From Nitrosopumilaceae archaeon (GTDB lineage: Archaea; Thermoproteota; Nitrososphaeria; Nitrososphaerales; Nitrosopumilaceae): 13,905 bases of DNA. This document shows positions 13,439-13,905 of the stretch, one piece after another (the stretch's first letter is position 1; each line of letters starts with the position of its first letter). Location: NCBI GenBank assembly GCA_021296165.1, contig JAGWAW010000019.1, positions 1-13,905 on the forward strand, given 5' to 3'. The translations under genes were made by a program, and so were the position numbers. Under the pieces are notes generated by a model. That model worked only from the letters and a program-made list of their open reading frames with translations. It had not been told where the DNA came from and searched no databases.

Positions 13439-13905
13439 TATATTCTGCGCTGCGATGGCGCGGCGGACCGGTACGCATTCAGGTGCAGTACGAGTCCCAG
13501 CAGACCCTCACCGGGGCCAGTTTGGTCTGATCTATACAGTTTGATACGCCATATGTCCAGATCAGCAGAACATAGACGGCAGATGGAAACGTGGCCTTGG
13601 AGCACGGTGGGGGGCCGGATCTGGTCGCCGACGACTCGCTGAGCCTGACTGATGCTAACAGGGCGATCGTGGATATACTGGCAGACCTAGAGAGTAGCCT
13701 GGGGGCGTGGTCCGAGTACACCACGGTAAACCCGGAGACTGGCCTGGAGCACAAGCGCTCTTGGCTGACCATGGGGAATATTCACAATCGGGGCAAAACC
13801 TCGACATGCGTAATTTTTTGGCGCCCCCACCGCGCATGCGAGGGGGGCGGGTCTGCTAACCCCATCCCCCTCTTGCGCGGCCAGGCCGACCACTGCGTTG
13901 GCTGG
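13438..13905 (+). pseudogene. Interrupted coding frame running off the right edge
   Basis: I do not recognise a family. One plus-strand frame, open from 13438, reads like a protein through two stops: VRIQVQYESQQTLTGASLV, then TGA (13528-13530), SIQFDTPYVQISRT, then TAG (13573-13575), then an open run to the window end. The last part (GTG 13591 onward) includes DANRAIVDILADLESSLGAW and EYTTVNPETGLEHKR. In it about four fifths of the first 63 codons end in G or C, as in the real genes. After about 13775 the bias drops, and a GC-rich inverted repeat crosses the frame. No TATA box lies upstream of GTG 13591. I read it as a decayed gene or the 5' part of a GTG-start gene continuing to the right; sequencing error is also possible. 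The beta-rich first part would suit a surface or structural protein. Confidence 0.35.
13822..13849. repeat. GC-rich inverted repeat beside a T-tract
   Basis: CGCCCCC (13822-13828) pairs perfectly with GGGGGCG (13843-13849). The 14-base loop itself contains the self-complementary CGCATGCG (13833-13840). Six T residues (13814-13819) lie just before it on the plus strand. On the plus strand the T-tract could act as an archaeal U-tract terminator, but its position before the hairpin is the reverse of a bacterial intrinsic terminator. Confidence 0.35.

Noticed and set aside
13655..13837. Minus-strand ORF with RFCPDCEY, like a TFS or RPB9 zinc knuckle
   Set aside because: Only one CxxC is present and the rest is Pro/Ser-rich without a second knuckle. 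The plus-strand frame has better codon bias here.
1..13905. CRISPR arrays, rRNA, tRNA or an intact insertion sequence
   Set aside because: By eye I found no regularly spaced repeats, conserved rRNA stretches, cloverleaf candidates, or paired terminal repeats around a transposase.

Overview
The window looks like chromosomal DNA of an ammonia-oxidising-type thaumarchaeon (Nitrososphaerota, group I.1a). The fairly high GC content would suit a Cenarchaeum-like organism; that placement is inference from gene content, not from a search. Supporting signs are an archaeal TATA box about 25-27 bases before most first-in-operon start codons, with no room for a ribosome-binding site (leaderless genes), and the methylmalonyl-CoA epimerase/mutase/MeaB set expected for the 3-hydroxypropionate/4-hydroxybutyrate carbon-fixation cycle. 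An archaeal HTH-CBS regulator and a tricorn-factor-like M1 aminopeptidase fit as well.

Layout. Bases 1-796 hold no confident gene: an open-frame tail at the left edge, a coiled-coil ORF that seems frame-disrupted, and a weak 62-codon ORF. At 797-1504 (+) lies a secreted, C-terminally anchored protein. A short spacer (1505-1636) carries a good TATA box with no obvious gene behind it. At 1637-2531 (-) a 37-residue zinc ribbon leads into a class III nucleotidyl cyclase. It is divergent from an unrecognised 281-residue coiled-coil protein (2583-3428, +). One palindromic TATA box sits midway between the two start codons. Convergent to the latter is an HTH-CBS regulator (3418-3975, -), then a 1066-residue UvrD-type helicase fused to an iron-sulfur PD-(D/E)XK nuclease (4037-7237, -). 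Next comes the operon meaB-mcmA-mce (10177 down to 7310, -), with stop and start codons touching or overlapping. A 10178-10544 spacer contains what looks like a small gene split between two overlapping frames. An M1 aminopeptidase and a small membrane-anchored protein, sharing ATGA, occupy 13411 down to 10545 (-). The right end (13412-13905) has a plus-strand frame that looks coding but carries two in-frame stops.

Function. The mutase catalytic subunit, epimerase and GTPase chaperone interconvert and protect the methylmalonyl-CoA/succinyl-CoA step. The B12-binding mutase subunit is not in the window and must be encoded elsewhere. The helicase-nuclease is a DNA end-processing or repair candidate. 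The cyclase and HTH-CBS protein suggest nucleotide-based signalling, but nothing in the window names their targets. No rRNA, tRNA, CRISPR array or intact insertion sequence was found.
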